64,000 nucleotides of DNA from assembly GCF_000235405.2 (NCBI RefSeq), contig NC_017095.1, positions 1,389,501 to 1,453,500 on the forward strand. The letters run 5' to 3'. Each line of letters begins with the position of its first letter. The stretch's first letter is position 1. The translations under genes and the position numbers were made by a program. The stretch comes from Fervidobacterium pennivorans DSM 9078 (GTDB lineage: Bacteria > Thermotogota > Thermotogae > Thermotogales > Fervidobacteriaceae). The notes under the pieces were generated by a model, which ran no database searches, had not been told where the DNA came from, and worked only from the letters and a program-made list of their open reading frames with translations. Positions 17,058-27,173 of this stretch are shown here, piece by piece.

Positions 17058-18341
17058 TTACATTGGATAGTATCCTCTTTCTTTGACAGCGTTAGCAACT
17101 CTGCTAATTGCAACGATATATGCTGCAGTTCTCATATCTGTATTATATTTTTCCTTTGTCTTGTAAACTTCTGCGAATGCGTTGACCATCATCTTTGTAA
17201 GTTTCTTTCTGATATCGTCAATGTCCCAGAAGAATGTTTGCAAGTCTTGGACCCATTCGAAGTAAGAGACCGTAACACCACCAGCGTTTGCAAGGATATC
17301 AGGAACTATAAGCACGCCTTTCTTTATGAGTATTTCCTCTGCCTCTGGGGTTGTTGGACCGTTTGCACCTTCGACAATGATTTTTGCTTTGATGTTGTCT
17401 GCGTTCTTTTCTGTGATTGCATTTTCAAGTGCTGCGGGAACAAGGATATCAACATCGAGCTCGAGGAGTTCTTCGTTGGTAATTGGTTTTGCTTTTGGAT
17501 ATCCTTTGATAAGTCCTTTGTTTGCATCGCGGTAAGCAATAAGGTCATCGATATCAAGACCGTTTTCGTTGTAAAGTCCACCACTAACGTCACTGACAGC
17601 AACAATCTTTGCACCAAATTCTTCGCTCAAAATCTTTGCTGAATATGAACCAACGTTACCGAAACCTTGGATTGCTACTGTAGCTTTGGAGATATCTTTT
17701 CCAAGCACTTTGCAAGCTTCATTAGCTGTAATCGCAACACCACGACCTGTTGCTTCCGGTCTGCCTTCTGAACCACCAAGGTCAAGTGGTTTTCCAGTCA
17801 CAACACCGAGTGCTGTGTAACCAACGTTCATACTGTAGGTGTCCATATACCATGCCATTATCTTTGCGTTTGTGTTTACATCTGGAGCTGGAATGTCCTT
17901 GTGAGGACCAACCATCATCTGAATTTCTGAGAAGAACCTTCTGCTGAGTCTTTCGAGTTCCTTTTCTGATAATTTTGTAACATCTACCCTAACGCCACCT
18001 TTTCCGCCACCATATGGGAGGTTCATAACAGCACATTTCCAGGTCATCCAGAAAGCAAGAGATGCAACTTCGTCGAGGTTCGTGTCAGGGTGATACCTGA
18101 TACCACCTTTTGCTGGTCCTCTGGCTGTGTTGTGCTGGACCCTGTAACCTTCGAATATTTCTACTCTTCCATCGTCCATTACCACTGGGAAGTGAACTTC
18201 CAAAATCCTCTGTGGCCAAAGCAAGAAGTTACCGATGTTTGGGTCAAGTTCCATGAGGTCTGCCGCTTTTAAGAACTGTTTTTGTGCATTTTCATAGAGT
18301 GGTCCAAACGGTTTAAGGTTTCCCATCGTGCTCAGTTTCAT
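17058..18341 (-). CDS. gdhA: Glutamate dehydrogenase
   Basis: Interconverts glutamate and 2-oxoglutarate plus ammonia, linking amino acid fermentation with nitrogen assimilation. The 427-residue product has the family motifs in order: GGIRYHPD, PYGGGKGGV with the catalytic lysine, PAPDVNT, and the nucleotide-binding GFGNVG with VSDVSGG after it. The length fits hexameric bacterial and thermophile enzymes. ATG 18341 has GGGAGGTTGTGAAAAG just upstream; the open frame extends 28 codons further without a ribosome site. A promoter at 18430-18458 and a terminator make it a single-gene unit. Cofactor preference (NAD or NADP) is not decided here. Confidence 0.95.
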   Translation of the reverse strand: MKLSTMGNLKPFGPLYENAQKQFLKAADLMELDPNIGNFLLWPQRILEVHFPVVMDDGRVEIFEGYRVQHNTARGPAKGGIRYHPDTNLDEVASLAFWMTWKCAVMNLPYGGGKGGVRVDVTKLSEKELERLSRRFFSEIQMMVGPHKDIPAPDVNTNAKIMAWYMDTYSMNVGYTALGVVTGKPLDLGGSEGRPEATGRGVAITANEACKVLGKDISKATVAIQGFGNVGSYSAKILSEEFGAKIVAVSDVSGGLYNENGLDIDDLIAYRDANKGLIKGYPKAKPITNEELLELDVDILVPAALENAITEKNADNIKAKIIVEGANGPTTPEAEEILIKKGVLIVPDILANAGGVTVSYFEWVQDLQTFFWDIDDIRKKLTKMMVNAFAEVYKTKEKYNTDMRTAAYIVAISRVANAVKERGYYPM

Positions 18342-18429
18342 CTTTTCACAACCTCCCTGGTTTTTAATGCTGGCGTGCCAATCTACCAGCGTTTTCCAAT
18401 GTTTTGACACGTTTATTATTTCCAAGTCT

Positions 18430-18458
18430 ATTATCTTTTAGCTTGACAAAACTATCAA
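18430..18458 (-). promoter_or_regulatory. Promoter of gdhA
   Basis: Minus strand TTGATA (18458-18453), a 17-bp spacer and GATAAT (18435-18430). The start of transcription would be near 18423, leaving an 80-nt leader. The remainder of the 248-bp gap to the next gene holds nothing else I can name. Confidence 0.6.
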
Positions 18459-18589
18459 CTTTCATTTTGTGAAGGGTATCACATTTAGATTGAAAAAAGC
18501 CTAAAAATCTTCTTTTTTCTCTTAGATGTTTATTTATCTTTGTTTATGCATCTAAATGCTATAGTTGTTTGGAACCGATGTAAAATAAT

Positions 18590-20257
18590 TTAGAACAGAC
18601 CAATAATTTCCCCATTTTCGTTTATATCGATATTTACAGCAGCTGGCACTTTTGGAAGACCTGGCATAAGCATAATTTCTCCTGCTAAGGCAACCACAAA
18701 TCCTGCACCGGCACTAATTTGGAAGTCTCTGATTGTAAATTCGTACCCTTTTGGTGCGTTTATCTTCTTTGGGTCATCTGAAATGCTGTTTTGTGTTTTC
18801 GCTATTATAACTGGGTAATTTCCAAACCCATTCTTTTTGAGCATGCTCAATTTTGACTTTGCTGTTTCTGTGTATGTAACCTTTCCTGCGCGATATATTT
18901 CTTTCGCTATCAGCTCTATTTTCTGCTCAACTGGTAAATCCATAGGAACCAGTGGCTTATAATTACTTGGTGTATTTTCTGCTATCTCCTCAACAGCTTT
19001 TGCAAGTTCGATAGCACCTTCTGAACCTTTTGCGTATACTTCATTAACCACACATTTAACCGGGCTGTTTTCCATCACGGCATCTATCTCTGCTTGAGTA
19101 TCACTTTCAAATTTGTTGAGGGCAACAACAACAGGAACTCCGTATTTTTGCAAATTTTCAACGTGAACCTTTAAATTCTCCATACCTTTTATCACAGCTT
19201 CCACATCTTCTTTAGAAAGTTCTTCTTTAGCAATTCCACCGTGGTATTTCAGTGCTCTAATAGAAGCAACCAGAACAACTGCATCAACAAATAAACCTCC
19301 AGTCGGTGCCACAAAATCCAAGAACTTCTCCGCACCCAGGTCTGCTGCAAACCCGGCTTCGGTCACAACGTAATCGGAAAGCAGAAGTGCAAGTTTGGTT
19401 GCTATAAGCGTGTTAGTTCCATGGGCTATATTAGCAAAAGGTCCGCCATGAACAAAAGCCGGTGTGTTTTCAATAGTTTGGACAAGGTTCGGATTAATGG
19501 CATCTTTTAGTAAAGCAGCTACTGCACCTTGTACGCCAAGGTCTTTCACTCTGATAAGCCCTTTCTTTTCACTTTGTGCAATAACAATCTCTCCGATTCT
19601 TCTTTTTAAATCAGCAATGTCAGAGGCAAGACACAATGTTGCCATTATCTCGGAAGCGGCGGTGATTAAGAATCCATCTTCTCTTGGATATCCGTTCGCA
19701 CTTCCGCCTAACCCCACCACAATTTGCCTAAGTGCCCTGTCGTTCATATCCATAGCACGTTTCCAGTATACCTTTCTTATATCTATTCCTAATTCGTTAC
19801 CGTGATTTACATGCGCATCTATCATTGCTGAAATTAAATTGTGTGCTGTTGTAACTGCATGTATGTCTCCTGTAAAATGCAGATTTATGTCCTCCATAGG
19901 TAAGACCTGCGAGTATCCTCCACCGGCTGCCCCACCTTTAACTCCAAAAACAGGACCTAACGACGGTTCTCTCAACGTAACTATCGATTTTTTGCCAATT
20001 TTGTTAAGTGCCATTGACAATCCTATACTCGTTGTTGTCTTTCCCTCTCCAGCTGGAGTCGGTGTGATTGCGGTAACAAGTATCAATTTTCCCTTTTTCT
20101 TTCCTTGCTGCTCAAGTTCTTTTAAATACCTATGGTCAACCTTGGCGATGTAATTCCCGTAAAGTTTCAGTTTCTCCTCTGGAATACCCAAACTAAAAGC
20201 AATTTGCCTTATATCCTTCAGCTTAGCACTCTTTGCGATTTCAATATCCGACAGCAT
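18590..20257 (-). CDS. fhs: Formate-tetrahydrofolate ligase
   Basis: Makes 10-formyltetrahydrofolate from formate, ATP and tetrahydrofolate in one-carbon metabolism, feeding purine synthesis. At 555 residues it has the usual family length. The nucleotide loop [16 protein letters not shown] lies near residue 65, and the [28 protein letters not shown] signature is split around residues 105-130. ATG 20257 has GGAGGTGATAGC upstream. The purine genes at 31-36 kb are separate, on the other strand. It appears to be a single-gene unit; no clear terminator was seen after it. Confidence 0.96.
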   Translation of the reverse strand: MLSDIEIAKSAKLKDIRQIAFSLGIPEEKLKLYGNYIAKVDHRYLKELEQQGKKKGKLILVTAITPTPAGEGKTTTSIGLSMALNKIGKKSIVTLREPSLGPVFGVKGGAAGGGYSQVLPMEDINLHFTGDIHAVTTAHNLISAMIDAHVNHGNELGIDIRKVYWKRAMDMNDRALRQIVVGLGGSANGYPREDGFLITAASEIMATLCLASDIADLKRRIGEIVIAQSEKKGLIRVKDLGVQGAVAALLKDAINPNLVQTIENTPAFVHGGPFANIAHGTNTLIATKLALLLSDYVVTEAGFAADLGAEKFLDFVAPTGGLFVDAVVLVASIRALKYHGGIAKEELSKEDVEAVIKGMENLKVHVENLQKYGVPVVVALNKFESDTQAEIDAVMENSPVKCVVNEVYAKGSEGAIELAKAVEEIAENTPSNYKPLVPMDLPVEQKIELIAKEIYRAGKVTYTETAKSKLSMLKKNGFGNYPVIIAKTQNSISDDPKKINAPKGYEFTIRDFQISAGAGFVVALAGEIMLMPGLPKVPAAVNIDINENGEIIGLF

Positions 20258-20279
20258 GCTATCACCTCCGTTTCTAAGT

Positions 20280-20339
20280 TTACCACACCTTTATTGTTAT
20301 TAAAAGCACCGAAAGTCCCAGCAAAAGTGTTTTTTTCAT
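20280..20339 (-). other. Possible 19-residue hydrophobic mini-ORF upstream of fhs
   Basis: An ATG frame encodes [19 protein letters not shown] and stops 23 bp before fhs. The peptide has the shape of a signal peptide or single membrane helix. There is no clear ribosome binding site, so it may be chance or the leftover start of a lost exported protein. Confidence 0.2.
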
Positions 20340-20377
20340 GATTATTTTCGTATGTTTTTCACAATGTGTATGTGCTA

Positions 20378-20406
20378 TTCAATTTTACTTTCAGATATGG
20401 TAAAAT
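20378..20406 (+). promoter_or_regulatory. Promoter for the PP-loop/rnc/rel run
   Basis: TTCAAT (20378-20383), a 17-bp spacer and TAAAAT (20401-20406), the latter preceded by TGG as an extended -10. It lies 42 bp before the ATG at 20448 and is the only promoter I see before a nine-kilobase run of closely spaced plus-strand genes. Confidence 0.5.
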
Positions 20407-20447
20407 ATTGAAAAACAAAAAGGAACAAGAAGCAGGAGGCTTGGTTT

Positions 20448-21515
20448 ATGGCTGTAAAAACAAAAGAAGAAATTTTAAATGAAATAAAGCAAGTTGCAAA
20501 TGAACACGGTAAAGACTTTGTTATAGCATTTTCTGGAGGGATGGACAGCACAGCTGCAGCGTTACTTTGTGCCGAGGCGTTGGGAAAAGAACACGTTGAA
20601 CTTGTTCATGTTGTATATGGCCCTTACACGTATTCAAACGCTTTAAAGATTGTTTCTGATTTTGCGCAAAAGCACGGCTTTAAACTTACCTTTGTAGAAA
20701 ATCTTGGACAAGAGAAGATTTGGAAAACGGGACCATCCTGTAATATGTGCACGAAAACGGTCAAAATGGGAACTGTTTTGAATTATGCAAAAGGTCGTAT
20801 AGTGGTCACTGGCTCTAACTCATCAGATACTTGGGGTAAAACCGGGCTAAGGGTATTCAACGGGATGTATGCTCCACTCGGGGATTTAAGTAAAGACGAA
20901 ATACGGGAAATTCTTAAAAGCTACGGAGTTACCATAAGAAGAATAGGGGAGCATTCGACAAGAGAAGGATGTAAATTGAAACATCTGTTGAAACCCATGA
21001 CTAATCCTTCTTACCATGGACAAGCAACGGCTATTGCAAATGAATTGGTTTTGAAATATTTTCCGGAAGGTAACGAAATTGCAAATGTCAAGATTGTTGG
21101 TCCTTTATCAAAAAACATCGCAGTTATCAATGTTAAGCCTTTTAGAAACGAAGTCTACGCCCTTGCTGACGAATTGAGAAAGGTAGAAGTTATCGACGAA
21201 GTGATTGTCGCCGACAAACCATTGGTTTTAGTAGTTGTCGCCAATCCTTCGATTTATAGAGTCGAAGAATCGAAATTTTGGATAGCAGAAGGTAAACTTA
21301 AGCCTGAATTTGCAGTGCCTATCAAGATAGAATGGCATGAATCAAAAAACAACAAGCTCAGGACTTTTCACGTTGTGGAGGTGCGTGAATGGACGACTTA
21401 CGAGAACGAGAAAGAAGAGTACTTGGAGAATTACAGGAGAAACTCGGGTATCATTTCAAAAATCCGATGCTCTTGTTCAATGCCCTCTGTCACTCCAGCT
21501 ACGCCTACGAGGTAA
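20448..21515 (+). CDS. PP-loop ATP pyrophosphatase family protein
   Basis: A 355-residue cytosolic protein with the adenylation PP-loop FSGGMDST (residues 28-35), and a CNMC pair (Cys98, Cys101) that could carry sulfur or a metal. TGSNSSDTWGKTG near residue 122 fits the second nucleotide-contact region. This resembles sulfur-transfer enzymes related to LarE and tRNA thiolases, but I cannot name the substrate. ATG 20448 follows an AGGAGGCTTGGTTT site. The last 42 codons overlap the start of rnc in another frame; their composition (CSCSMPSVTPATPTR) looks unlike the rest, so the original stop may have been lost. Confidence 0.75.
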   Translation: MAVKTKEEILNEIKQVANEHGKDFVIAFSGGMDSTAAALLCAEALGKEHVELVHVVYGPYTYSNALKIVSDFAQKHGFKLTFVENLGQEKIWKTGPSCNMCTKTVKMGTVLNYAKGRIVVTGSNSSDTWGKTGLRVFNGMYAPLGDLSKDEIREILKSYGVTIRRIGEHSTREGCKLKHLLKPMTNPSYHGQATAIANELVLKYFPEGNEIANVKIVGPLSKNIAVINVKPFRNEVYALADELRKVEVIDEVIVADKPLVLVVVANPSIYRVEESKFWIAEGKLKPEFAVPIKIEWHESKNNKLRTFHVVEVREWTTYENEKEEYLENYRRNSGIISKIRCSCSMPSVTPATPTR

Positions 21516-22126
21516 ATCAACTTGGAAGAGATGTAAAAAATAACGAAAGGCTGGAGTTTTTGGGCGATGCAGTGGTTGAACTTGTGGTCTGTGATATACT
21601 ATATAACAAATATCCAGATGCAACAGAAGGTGAAATGGCAAAGACTAAGGGAGCCGTTGCCAGCGAAGAAGTTCTTACCGAGATTGCAAGCCAGTATGAA
21701 CTCGGTAAGTACATCTTCCTTGGCAAAGGTGAGGAAAAGACTGGTGGGCGAACACGAAGTAGTATAATAGCAGACACGTTCGAAGCAGTTTGCGCAGCAA
21801 TTTACCTTGACGGTGGATTAAAAAAAGTGATGGAAGTATTCGGTGAAAAGTTCGAAAAGGCTATAGAAGTTTTCCTTACCGGTCAACGTATCTTTGATTA
21901 CAAAACGGCTTTGCAAGAGATAACCCAGGAAAGGTATAAGGAATTGCCTGAGTATAGAACCGTTAAGCAAGATGAAAACGGTAGGTTTGTTGTTGAATTG
22001 TATCTCCAAGGCCAAAAAGTTTCGACAGGTACCGGAGCATCAAAGAAAGATGCAGAAAAAGATGCAGCCAAAAAAGCCTATGAAATATTGACAGCTACTA
22101 ATGAAAGCTCTTCTAACTCCAATTAA
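21389..22126 (+). CDS. rnc: Ribonuclease III
   Basis: Cleaves double-stranded RNA in rRNA processing and mRNA decay; acts as a dimer in the cytoplasm. The 245-residue protein has the catalytic signature NNERLEFLGDAVVEL near residue 51, the second acidic helix DTFEAVCAAIYLDGG near 128, and a C-terminal double-stranded-RNA-binding domain (about 165-235: DYKTALQEITQE...GTGASKKDAEKDAAKKAYEIL). ATG 21389 has GGAGGTGCGTGA just upstream, inside the tail of the PP-loop gene, giving a 127-bp overlap in a different frame. The start is firm because family members begin about 20 residues before NNERLEF-type helices. Confidence 0.95.
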   Translation: MDDLRERERRVLGELQEKLGYHFKNPMLLFNALCHSSYAYEVNQLGRDVKNNERLEFLGDAVVELVVCDILYNKYPDATEGEMAKTKGAVASEEVLTEIASQYELGKYIFLGKGEEKTGGRTRSSIIADTFEAVCAAIYLDGGLKKVMEVFGEKFEKAIEVFLTGQRIFDYKTALQEITQERYKELPEYRTVKQDENGRFVVELYLQGQKVSTGTGASKKDAEKDAAKKAYEILTATNESSSNSN

Positions 22127-22139
22127 TTGATTAAAGATA

Positions 22140-23027
22140 TTGATAACAACCGGGGTGATAAAAATCGACATTGGAGCATTATTGAAAACTTTCGAGGACT
22201 ATCTGACACATGTAAGAAGAAGTTCCGAAAATACAGTTAAAGCATATATGAAAGACATAAAAAGGTTTTTTGATTACTTGGGAAAATCTCCCAAGCAAGT
22301 AGAACGTGCCGATGTTGAAAGGTTCATAAAAGCACTCTCCAAAGGGGAAATCACAGGAGAGGTAGTTGCTGAATCAACCGTCTCAAGGTATATCTCTTCG
22401 CTTAGGACTTTTTTTGATTACCTTGAACTCATTGGTGTTGTTGAGGAAAACCCTATGGAGAGAGTCCGTCATCCACGATTGAGGAAAAAGATACCAAGCT
22501 TCTTAACACTTGAGGAAGTTAAGGCTCTTCTTTCCGTCTACGATGAGGAAAAAAAGCTAAAATATAAAGCCATACTTTCACTTTTATATTTCTGCGGACT
22601 TAGGGTAAGTGAGCTTTGCAACTTACGTGTTGAAGATGTTTCGTTCTATCCACCGTATGTCAAAGTCGTAATGGGTAAGGGAAATAAAGATAGACTCGTG
22701 CCAATAAGCGAAAACATCGTCCCACTTCTTGAAAAATACGTGGAAAGGTATAAACCAAAGATTTATTTCTTTGAAAACAAAGGTCAACCACTGCATCCAT
22801 CAACAGTTTTCAGAATTGTCAAACGAGCTGCACAAAAAGCAGGGATAACAAAACACATACATCCACATACACTAAGACATACATTTGCTACACATTTGGT
22901 TATGAATAACGTTAACGTGAAAATAGTTCAAGAATTACTCGGGCATGCAAACCTGAGCACCACAAGTATTTATCTGCACGTTGCAGATAAAGAGAAATTC
23001 GATGCGGTGAAAAAGTTGGTTATATGA
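22140..23027 (+). CDS. Tyrosine recombinase (XerC/XerD family)
   Basis: A site-specific recombinase, probably the chromosome dimer resolution enzyme. It has a SAM-like core-binding N-terminal domain (about 10-105) and a catalytic domain with Arg (CGLRVSEL), Lys (GKGNKDR), HTLRHTFATHL and LLGHANLSTTSIYLHV, so the R-K-H-R-H-Y set is complete. The start is uncertain: TTG 22140 is the longest option, GTG 22155 another, and neither has a strong ribosome site. It sits 13 bp after rnc and 30 bp before rel, so it is a housekeeping gene in an operon, not an element-borne integrase. Confidence 0.9.
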   Translation: MITTGVIKIDIGALLKTFEDYLTHVRRSSENTVKAYMKDIKRFFDYLGKSPKQVERADVERFIKALSKGEITGEVVAESTVSRYISSLRTFFDYLELIGVVEENPMERVRHPRLRKKIPSFLTLEEVKALLSVYDEEKKLKYKAILSLLYFCGLRVSELCNLRVEDVSFYPPYVKVVMGKGNKDRLVPISENIVPLLEKYVERYKPKIYFFENKGQPLHPSTVFRIVKRAAQKAGITKHIHPHTLRHTFATHLVMNNVNVKIVQELLGHANLSTTSIYLHVADKEKFDAVKKLVI

Positions 23028-23057
23028 GAAATATGGAATAGAAAGAGGGTATTATTT

Positions 23058-25289
23058 TTGGATACGCAGGAAACCGGAAAAAGCTCGTATGAGCTAAAGA
23101 TTATTGATAACGTCAACTCACGAGTTACCCAAAAAACCGAAGCTTTCGAAGAACCTGGAAAATACGATTGTAAAAAGTTCATATCAGAAATAGAAGTGCT
23201 CCTTGGAAGACAACTTACAAATAAGGAGAAAGATGTGCTTTGCCGTGCTTTCGATATGGCAGAAATCGCTTACCAAGGTCTTTACAGAAAGTCAGGTGAG
23301 CCTTTCATAACCCATCCAATAGAGGTGGCAAAGATAATAGCTTCATTAAAACTTGACGCGGATAGCATAGTGGCCGCACTATTGCACGATGCCATCGAAG
23401 ATAGTGAAGGTCGAGTAACTTACGAGATGATAGAAAAGAACTTCGGAAAAGAGATTGCTCAAATAGTTGACGGGGTTACAAAAGTTAGTAGAATAAACGC
23501 TCCAGTTGGAAATATCGAGCAAAAGAAGAAGCTTGAAACTATTCAGAAAATGCTTTTTGCAATGGCAGAGGATATAAGGGTAATATTTGTTAAACTTGCA
23601 GACAGACTCCATAATATGCGCACAATAGATTTTGTTGAAGAGGAAGAAAAAAAGCGATACAAAGCGATGGAAACACTGGAAGTATATGCACCTATCGCTC
23701 ACAAGCTTGGTATAAACGTTATTAAGTCTGAACTGGAAGACCTGAGTTTTAAGGTCCTGCATTACGATGAATATCAAAAGATAAAACAGTTGGTAGCACA
23801 AAAGAAAGTGGAAAGAGAGGAGAGGTTAAAGAGTTATATCCAGCAATTGCAAACCGCTTTTCAGGAACATAATATCGATGCGTTAGTTGAAGGAAGGTAC
23901 AAACACTATTATAGCATTTGGAAAAAGATGATCCAGAAAGGCAAAGATTTTAATGAACTTTACGATTTAATGGGGTTACGTGCTATCGTTTCAGATGTTA
24001 CAACATGTTACACGGCTGTTGGTGTTGTTCATAACCTTTGGGTCCCACTACCGGGAAGGTTCAAAGACTACATTGCCGCTCCAAAATCGAATGGATACAG
24101 GTCTATCCATACAACTGTCATTACCCAATTTGGAGAACCATTAGAAATTCAGATTCGTGATAAACAAATGCACGAAGAAGCTGAATACGGTCTTATCGCC
24201 CACTGGGCATACAAAAGTGGTGAAGGGATTGTAGATATAAAACAAAAATGGATTTTGAGACTTGCCGAATGGCGTAAAGAACTTTCACAGGGATACGCCA
24301 GCCTGGAAGATTTAAAAAAGGAATTGCAAATGTCAGAAGTTTTTGTTCTAACACCAAAAGGCGAAATAATTCACCTACCGTACGGTGCAACACCCATAGA
24401 TTTTGCTTACGCAATCCACACAGAGATAGGTCACCATTTTGCGGGTGCAAAGGTCAACGGAAAAATAGTGCCTATCGATTATCAATTAAACAATGGAGAT
24501 GTTGTGGAAATCATTGTCAACAAATCATCGCCAGGTCCGAGCCTTGATTGGTTAAGATACGCGAAAAGCCCACGAACAAAGGCAAAAATTAAGAGGTTCT
24601 TTAAAGAAAAAGAAAGAGAACAACTTATCGAAAGAGGGAAAGACGTTCTTAGAAGGGTAGCTAAGAAGTTAAACATCTCTATCGAAGAACTCTTACAAAA
24701 ACCAGAGATAAAAAAATACTTGACCGCACACCAAATTGACGAGGAAGAATTCATCACCAGGCTTGGAGATAAAACAATCACTCAAGATGAATTGATGTTG
24801 ATAGTAGGTTTTAAAGAACAACCCAAAAAGAAGGTAACAAAAGCAAAGAAAAAATCACCTGCATCACTTGTGATTGTTGACGGACTTGAAAGTCTTGAAA
24901 CACTATTTGCAAAATGTTGTAACCCAATCCCAGGTGATAAAATAGTCGGAGTTGCAAGTAAACGGGGCATTGTAATACATAGGTCCAATTGTCAAAATGT
25001 TGTAGGACTCGGACCGGATAGAAAATTCCCAGCTCTTTGGCGCTCGGATGTAACAGCCCAGTTTGGTGTCTTAGTAAAGATGGAACTTGATAAAAAAGAA
25101 AGAGTTCCAGAGTTGCTTTCAAAGACTATGGAAAGAAAAATCGAAGTAAAAAACTTTAAGTTTGAAGCTATAGGAGATGATTTTGTGATAATATCACTTA
25201 GTGTTATCGTTAAGTCGCTTGATGAACTCGAACAAATAATGGACTACTTCAAATCATCACCAGGCGTTAGAAAGGTGGTTCGAGGATAG
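23058..25289 (+). CDS. rel: Bifunctional (p)ppGpp synthetase/hydrolase
   Basis: Controls the stringent response by making and degrading (p)ppGpp. The 743-residue protein has all domains in order: HD hydrolase with LLHDAIEDS (about 112-120), synthetase with the [21 protein letters not shown] region (about 335-355), TGS (about 430-490), a conserved-cysteine segment [10 protein letters not shown] (about 620) and a C-terminal ACT domain. Both the HD residues and the RFKD motif, typical of bifunctional Rel/SpoT, are intact. The start is TTG 23058 with AAGAGGGT upstream. It is followed by dtd after 2 bp, a pair seen next to each other in many bacteria. Confidence 0.95.
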   Translation: MDTQETGKSSYELKIIDNVNSRVTQKTEAFEEPGKYDCKKFISEIEVLLGRQLTNKEKDVLCRAFDMAEIAYQGLYRKSGEPFITHPIEVAKIIASLKLDADSIVAALLHDAIEDSEGRVTYEMIEKNFGKEIAQIVDGVTKVSRINAPVGNIEQKKKLETIQKMLFAMAEDIRVIFVKLADRLHNMRTIDFVEEEEKKRYKAMETLEVYAPIAHKLGINVIKSELEDLSFKVLHYDEYQKIKQLVAQKKVEREERLKSYIQQLQTAFQEHNIDALVEGRYKHYYSIWKKMIQKGKDFNELYDLMGLRAIVSDVTTCYTAVGVVHNLWVPLPGRFKDYIAAPKSNGYRSIHTTVITQFGEPLEIQIRDKQMHEEAEYGLIAHWAYKSGEGIVDIKQKWILRLAEWRKELSQGYASLEDLKKELQMSEVFVLTPKGEIIHLPYGATPIDFAYAIHTEIGHHFAGAKVNGKIVPIDYQLNNGDVVEIIVNKSSPGPSLDWLRYAKSPRTKAKIKRFFKEKEREQLIERGKDVLRRVAKKLNISIEELLQKPEIKKYLTAHQIDEEEFITRLGDKTITQDELMLIVGFKEQPKKKVTKAKKKSPASLVIVDGLESLETLFAKCCNPIPGDKIVGVASKRGIVIHRSNCQNVVGLGPDRKFPALWRSDVTAQFGVLVKMELDKKERVPELLSKTMERKIEVKNFKFEAIGDDFVIISLSVIVKSLDELEQIMDYFKSSPGVRKVVRG

Positions 25290-25291
25290 AT

Positions 25292-25741
25292 ATGCGCGCT
25301 GTTGTTCAGAGAGTTACAAAAGCGAGTGTTACAGTAGACAACGAAGTTGTTGGAAGAATTTCAAATGGTTTAGTTATTTTGCTTGGTGTAGGAAAAGATG
25401 ACAACGAGGAAGATGCCAAATACTTGGCAGAGAAAATCGTGAACCTAAGGATTTTCGACGACGAAAACGGTAAAATGAATCTTTCACTGTTAGATGTCAA
25501 AGGGCAGGCACTTATTATTTCTCAGTTCACACTTTACGGTGATTGTCGCAGAGGTCGCAGACCATCGTATTCTGACAGCGCTCCACCAGATTTAGCAAAG
25601 GCTTTGTACGAAAAGTTCATCGAACTGGTAAAAAGCTACGGTGTTCATGTGGAAACTGGAATATTCGCCGCACACATGCTTGTGGAAATACATAACGACG
25701 GTCCAGTAACGTTGTTACTTGATTCCAAAAAGGTGTTTTGA
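25292..25741 (+). CDS. dtd: D-aminoacyl-tRNA deacylase
   Basis: Hydrolyses D-aminoacyl-tRNA, and glycine mischarged on tRNA-Ala, protecting translation. The 149-residue length is typical. Diagnostic motifs are MRAVVQRV at the start, [23 protein letters not shown] near residue 78, and [11 protein letters not shown] at the end, which lines the active site. ATG 25292 lies 2 bp after rel with GAGGATAG as ribosome site. Confidence 0.96.
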   Translation: MRAVVQRVTKASVTVDNEVVGRISNGLVILLGVGKDDNEEDAKYLAEKIVNLRIFDDENGKMNLSLLDVKGQALIISQFTLYGDCRRGRRPSYSDSAPPDLAKALYEKFIELVKSYGVHVETGIFAAHMLVEIHNDGPVTLLLDSKKVF

Positions 25742-25770
25742 ATTTTCTTTAGTGTCTTACGGAGGACGAT

Positions 25771-26403
25771 ATGATAGACTATTTGCCCAACAATAAAGAC
25801 AGTTTTATTGTTCAAAACGATGTAAAGAGCTGTCATTTGCTCCATGTATGTTGTGCACCCGATTTGGTAATTTCTTATTTGGCCGGTGCACGAGGTGATA
25901 TTTTCTTTTACAATCCTAACATACATCCAAAAGCTGAATATGAGAAACGATACGCTGAAGTCTTTAAAATTGCTTCACTCTTTAAAATGAATGTTCTGAA
26001 AGTTCCTTATGATCCCGAGCAGTTCTTCATACTCACTAAAGGATTAGAAAATGAACCTGAAGGTGGAATAAGGTGCGAGATTTGTATAAAGATGCGACTC
26101 GAAAAAACAATGGAATACGCAAAAGAAAATGGATACAAGAGCGTTTCCACAACACTAACAGCCTCCCCAAAGAAAAACGTAGAAATGATTGTGAAGATAG
26201 GAAAAGAACTGGAGAAAAAATACGGTGTGGAATTTTTGCCTAACGTGTACCGCAAAAGCCCACTCTATAACGATGCACAAAAACTTATAAGGAAAATAGG
26301 TATTTACAGACAAAACTACTGTGGTTGTATTTTTTCGTTAAGAACTTCCGTTACGACAGCTATTCAAGAAAGCAAAACTGTAAAAAGTGGGGTCGAGGTA
26401 TGA
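25771..26403 (+). CDS. queH: Epoxyqueuosine reductase QueH
   Basis: Catalyses the last step of queuosine formation in tRNA, reducing epoxyqueuosine; it replaces the unrelated QueG. The 210-residue protein shows the family motifs: LLHVCCAPD near residue 27, IRCEICIKMRL near 92, the TTLTASPKKN segment, and YRQNYCGCIFSL near the C-terminus. Their cysteines are the expected iron-sulfur and metal ligands. ATG 25771 has GGAGGACGAT upstream. The stop overlaps the next gene start (ATGA). No other queuosine genes are in the window. Confidence 0.92.
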   Translation: MIDYLPNNKDSFIVQNDVKSCHLLHVCCAPDLVISYLAGARGDIFFYNPNIHPKAEYEKRYAEVFKIASLFKMNVLKVPYDPEQFFILTKGLENEPEGGIRCEICIKMRLEKTMEYAKENGYKSVSTTLTASPKKNVEMIVKIGKELEKKYGVEFLPNVYRKSPLYNDAQKLIRKIGIYRQNYCGCIFSLRTSVTTAIQESKTVKSGVEV

Positions 26404-27173
26404 AGATATATTACAACTTAGAAGAAGTTGAGGAACATAAAAGGTCATACGCATCAATTGCTTTTGCATCTAAAGTCAGGGTTGAATATGAACATGATGG
26501 TGAAAAACATGCCCTCATCCCCGTAACTGTTGGAGACCTTACGGTGCTTATTGAAATTGACGATGATAGAGAAGTATTCAATACTTTGTTGAACGAACAC
26601 ATCAAAAACTCTATCCTGAAACAGTTTCCGTATCCGGAAGAAATTAGAGAGTTAGCCAGACATTTTCGCACAGAATTGAAGAATTTCAGAATTTTGGTTG
26701 TAAAATACAATAGTGTCGAAGAAAAGGAATTCTCAAGATATTCACTGTCCAATATAACATTCGGTGTGTTGTCCTATAATAACTTTGATGTCCATTTACT
26801 ACCAAGCAACGTAAAAGTCAGACCAAAGCCCGGATACTGTCTTTCACATGTTGTCCAAAAGCCCGAAGAAGGTATCAGGCAAGCATTCTTGATAGCCCGG
26901 TGGTTTGGAGGTGGCAGCTACGACCAACTTCCCAAGTTGGCGCTTGAAAATACTAACATTGACCTTGGGAAGTGGACGAATATAGTCAAATACATTGTTC
27001 TGTCAGATTTTGAAGAGAGGTATTTTTCTGGTATAATAAAAAAGCTAAACGAATTTAGAAGCGATACATACTTTGACCCATTTGCGAAGCTTGAATTGAT
27101 ATCACTTGGCATAATACTTGCCAGGTTAGAGGGAGGAGGTAATTTTGAACCAGACAGTTACGATATCCTTTAG
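26400..27173 (+). CDS. Conserved-looking protein of unknown function, coupled to an RsbW-like kinase
   Basis: I do not recognise this 257-residue protein. It is soluble, with no membrane segment or signal, mixed alpha/beta, and has a notable central stretch KVRPKPGYCLSHVVQKPEEGIRQAF followed by RWFGGGSYDQLPKLAL. ATG 26400 overlaps the queH stop. An earlier frame start at 26325 lies inside queH and has no ribosome site. Its own last 29 bp overlap the next gene, whose ribosome site lies within its coding region, so the two products are made together. A role as partner, input or target of the RsbW-like kinase is a reasonable but untested guess. Confidence 0.7.
   Translation: MKIYYNLEEVEEHKRSYASIAFASKVRVEYEHDGEKHALIPVTVGDLTVLIEIDDDREVFNTLLNEHIKNSILKQFPYPEEIRELARHFRTELKNFRILVVKYNSVEEKEFSRYSLSNITFGVLSYNNFDVHLLPSNVKVRPKPGYCLSHVVQKPEEGIRQAFLIARWFGGGSYDQLPKLALENTNIDLGKWTNIVKYIVLSDFEERYFSGIIKKLNEFRSDTYFDPFAKLELISLGIILARLEGGGNFEPDSYDIL

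Noticed and set aside
18480..18589. Terminator after fhs from the TTAGATG/CATCTAA inverted repeat
   Set aside because: The stem is short and AT-rich, the loop is about 20 nt, and no T-run follows directly.
22140..23027. Tyrosine recombinase as a sign of a mobile element
   Set aside because: It is packed in an operon with rnc, rel and dtd, has the Xer layout, and has no element boundaries around it.
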